Positions 62,873-64,000 of a DNA stretch of 64,000 nucleotides are shown piece by piece. The stretch is from positions 1 through 64,000 of the forward strand of contig NZ_NQVN01000011.1 in assembly GCF_002770725.1 (NCBI RefSeq). The letters run 5' to 3'. Position 1 is the stretch's first letter. Each line of letters starts with the position of its first letter. A program made the position numbers and the translations under genes. Below the pieces are notes generated by a model. It had not been told where the DNA came from and searched no databases. It was given only the letters and a program-made list of their open reading frames with translations. Origin of the DNA: Pleomorphomonas carboxyditropha. GTDB lineage: Bacteria > Pseudomonadota > Alphaproteobacteria > Rhizobiales > Pleomorphomonadaceae.

Positions 62873-63225
62873 TCGCCCGCCGAACTTTCCTCCTCCCAGT
62901 TCCGCGGCGACCCTGATAGACACCCTGCCGGTTCCTCCTCCCTCCGGCCGGTGTCTTGGAAAGATGGTCCTCCTCCCCCATCTTTCCCTTAGGCGATGAT
63001 GGTCCTCTCCTCCTCCCTGGACCATTTCGCCGCTTTTGTGAGTACCGACCTGCCCTTCCTCCTCCCTGGGCAACGTCGGTTTGGTCGCAGCAATCCTCCT
63101 CCCTTGCTGTGACCGTCCTGCGATGCTCCTCCTCCCGCATCGCAGGTTAGCTGTAGCGGCATACCTCCTCCCATGCCGTCTACAGAAAATTGCAGCGCCC
63201 ACCGGATCTCCTCCCCCGGTGGGCG
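62873..63225 (+). ncRNA. Tandem 'cuckoo'/CcsR-type small RNA array, nine hairpins
   Basis: Nine consecutive stem-loops: 62873-62910, 62918-62956, 62958-62987, 62992-63031, 63044-63080, 63083-63114, 63117-63146, 63151-63185 and 63196-63225. The first eight show CCTCCTCCC in the loop; the ninth shows TCTCCTCCC. Stems differ in sequence yet pair well: for example GGAAAGATGG with CCATCTTTCC (62958-62987), and CCTGCGATGC with GCATCGCAGG (63117-63146). The loops would be anti-Shine-Dalgarno sequences. This is the defining pattern of cuckoo/CcsR small RNAs of alphaproteobacteria, where they are stress-induced and processed from a DUF1127 transcript. Linkers of 7, 12 and 9 bases after hairpins 1, 4 and 8 are A/T-rich or longest and may be cleavage sites. 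Confidence 0.9.
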
Positions 63226-63234
63226 TTTGCATTT
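63196..63234 (+). terminator. Terminator of the DUF1127-sRNA transcript
   Basis: CGCCCACCGG (63196-63205) pairs with CCGGTGGGCG (63216-63225), a perfect 10-bp stem, followed by TTTGCATTTT. It is at once the ninth array hairpin (loop ATCTCCTCCC) and the rho-independent end of the transcript, 90 bases before trmFO. Confidence 0.88.
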
Positions 63235-63323
63235 TCGGGATATGCCGATCGGTCGCCCGCCTCTCCCGCCGAGCATCGGGAAAAGCGCTGCACGCGGCGG
63301 CGGGACGTGCTATCCCCCCCGCC

Positions 63324-64000
63324 ATGAGCCAACAGACCCCCGCCCCCATTCACGTCGTCGGCGCCGGCCTCGCCGGTTCGGAAGCCGCCTGGCAGATCGT
63401 CTCCCGCGGCATTCCGGTCGTGCTTCACGAGATGCGGCCGCGTCGCGGCACCGAAGCGCACAAGACCGGCGGCTTCGCCGAGCTGGTCTGCTCCAACTCC
63501 TTCCGCTCCGACGACCATGAGAACAACGCCGTCGGCTTGCTGCACGAGGAGATGCGCCGCGCCGGTTCGCTGGTCATGAGCTCGGCGGACGCCAACAAGG
63601 TGCCGGCCGGCGGCGCGCTGGCCGTCGACCGCGACGGCTTCTCGGACAACGTCACCCAGACGCTGCGCGCCCATCCGCTGGTCACCGTCGTCGAGGACGA
63701 GGTCGACGGCCTGCCGCCCGAGGAATGGGGCAGCGTGATCGTCGCCACCGGCCCGCTGACCTCGCCGGCGCTCGCCGAGGCCATCCGCTCCAGGACCGGC
63801 GCCGCGTCGCTCGCCTTCTTCGACGCCATCGCGCCGATCGTCCATTTCGACAGCATCGACATGGACAAGGCCTGGTTCCAGTCGCGCTACGACAAGCCCG
63901 GTCCCGGCGGCACCGGCGCCGACTACATCAATTGCCCGCTGGACCGCGATGAGTACGAGGCCTTCGTCGACGCGCTCATCGCCGGCGACAAGACCGAATT
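63324..64000 (+). CDS. trmFO: TrmFO, folate-dependent tRNA uridine-54 methyltransferase, N-terminal part
   Basis: The gene runs off the right edge; about 225 codons are present, starting at ATG 63324 (GCCATGAGC). The N-terminal FAD-binding dinucleotide fold reads [18 protein letters not shown]. TrmFO signatures follow: [32 protein letters not shown] (given as key residues) and [14 protein letters not shown] with [15 protein letters not shown]. The enzyme makes 5-methyluridine-54 in tRNA using methylene-tetrahydrofolate and FADH2. It is found in most alphaproteobacteria in place of TrmA. Full length is expected to be about 470 residues. Confidence 0.95.
   Translation, partial: MSQQTPAPIHVVGAGLAGSEAAWQIVSRGIPVVLHEMRPRRGTEAHKTGGFAELVCSNSFRSDDHENNAVGLLHEEMRRAGSLVMSSADANKVPAGGALAVDRDGFSDNVTQTLRAHPLVTVVEDEVDGLPPEEWGSVIVATGPLTSPALAEAIRSRTGAASLAFFDAIAPIVHFDSIDMDKAWFQSRYDKPGPGGTGADYINCPLDRDEYEAFVDALIAGDKTE

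Noticed and set aside
62873-63225. Regular CCTCCTCCC spacing first looked like a short CRISPR or minisatellite
   Set aside because: Repeats are only nine bases, unevenly spaced, and always in the loop of a hairpin with a unique stem; CRISPR arrays need 23-40 base repeats with equal spacers and no cas genes are near.

Overview
The window is GC-rich (clearly above 60 percent), densely packed and coding on both strands. Gene content and order point to an alphaproteobacterium of the order Hyphomicrobiales/Rhizobiales. The signs are an alphaproteobacterial-type LexA box (GAAC-N7-GAAC) before lexA, a TTAA-N7-TTAA CtrA-like site, two RIME-like intergenic mosaic elements, a DUF1127 gene, and the cluster of queA, two cyclophilins, coaD and gyrA. 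The family is not proven; a Pleomorphomonas-like lineage is a guess.

Layout. 1-7.2 kb: a flagellar block, all on the minus strand: fliC, fliD, fliS, a small unknown gene, a very short flgD, flgE, an unknown gene, an flgN-like chaperone gene and the start of flgK, with an ECF sigma factor upstream of fliC. 7.8-11.6 kb: a large HAD-type protein and a glycosyltransferase, possibly for glycosylating the flagellar surface. 11.7-19.6 kb: a NUDIX protein, an isochorismatase-like hydrolase, and a minus-strand polar-amino-acid block (two binding proteins, dimethylargininase, two permeases, an M20 amidohydrolase) with no ATPase gene. 18.4-25.9 kb: a ROK regulator divergent from a CUT1 sugar ABC operon that also holds a double-SIS protein and a PfkB kinase. 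Its gene set matches the Bacillus frl (fructosamine) operon. 25.9-36.5 kb: transporters (Fsr-like MFS, DASS, AraJ-like MFS), a soluble aldose dehydrogenase, a GNAT, a GH20 hexosaminidase and three regulators. A 3'-end copy of an araC gene flanks an MFS/lysR module. 36.6-45.9 kb: a 1123-residue DUF5107/TPR protein with a mutarotase, a mazEF pair, an APH-type kinase and araFGH. 46.7-61.3 kb: core genes lexA, queA, phosphate uptake (DUF47 plus PiT), two cyclophilins, coaD, gyrA, a nitroreductase, der, bamB, a YfgM-like TPR protein and an NnrU-family protein. 61.5-64 kb: an L,D-transpeptidase, a DUF1127 gene followed by a tandem RNA hairpin array, and the start of trmFO.

The most striking item is 62873-63225. 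Nine consecutive stem-loops have different stems, but almost every loop shows CCTCCTCCC, an anti-Shine-Dalgarno sequence. The array starts 16 bases after a DUF1127 stop codon and ends in a terminator whose own loop carries the motif. This is the layout of the alphaproteobacterial 'cuckoo'/CcsR small RNAs, in an unusually long array. It is absent from any protein-based view of the region.
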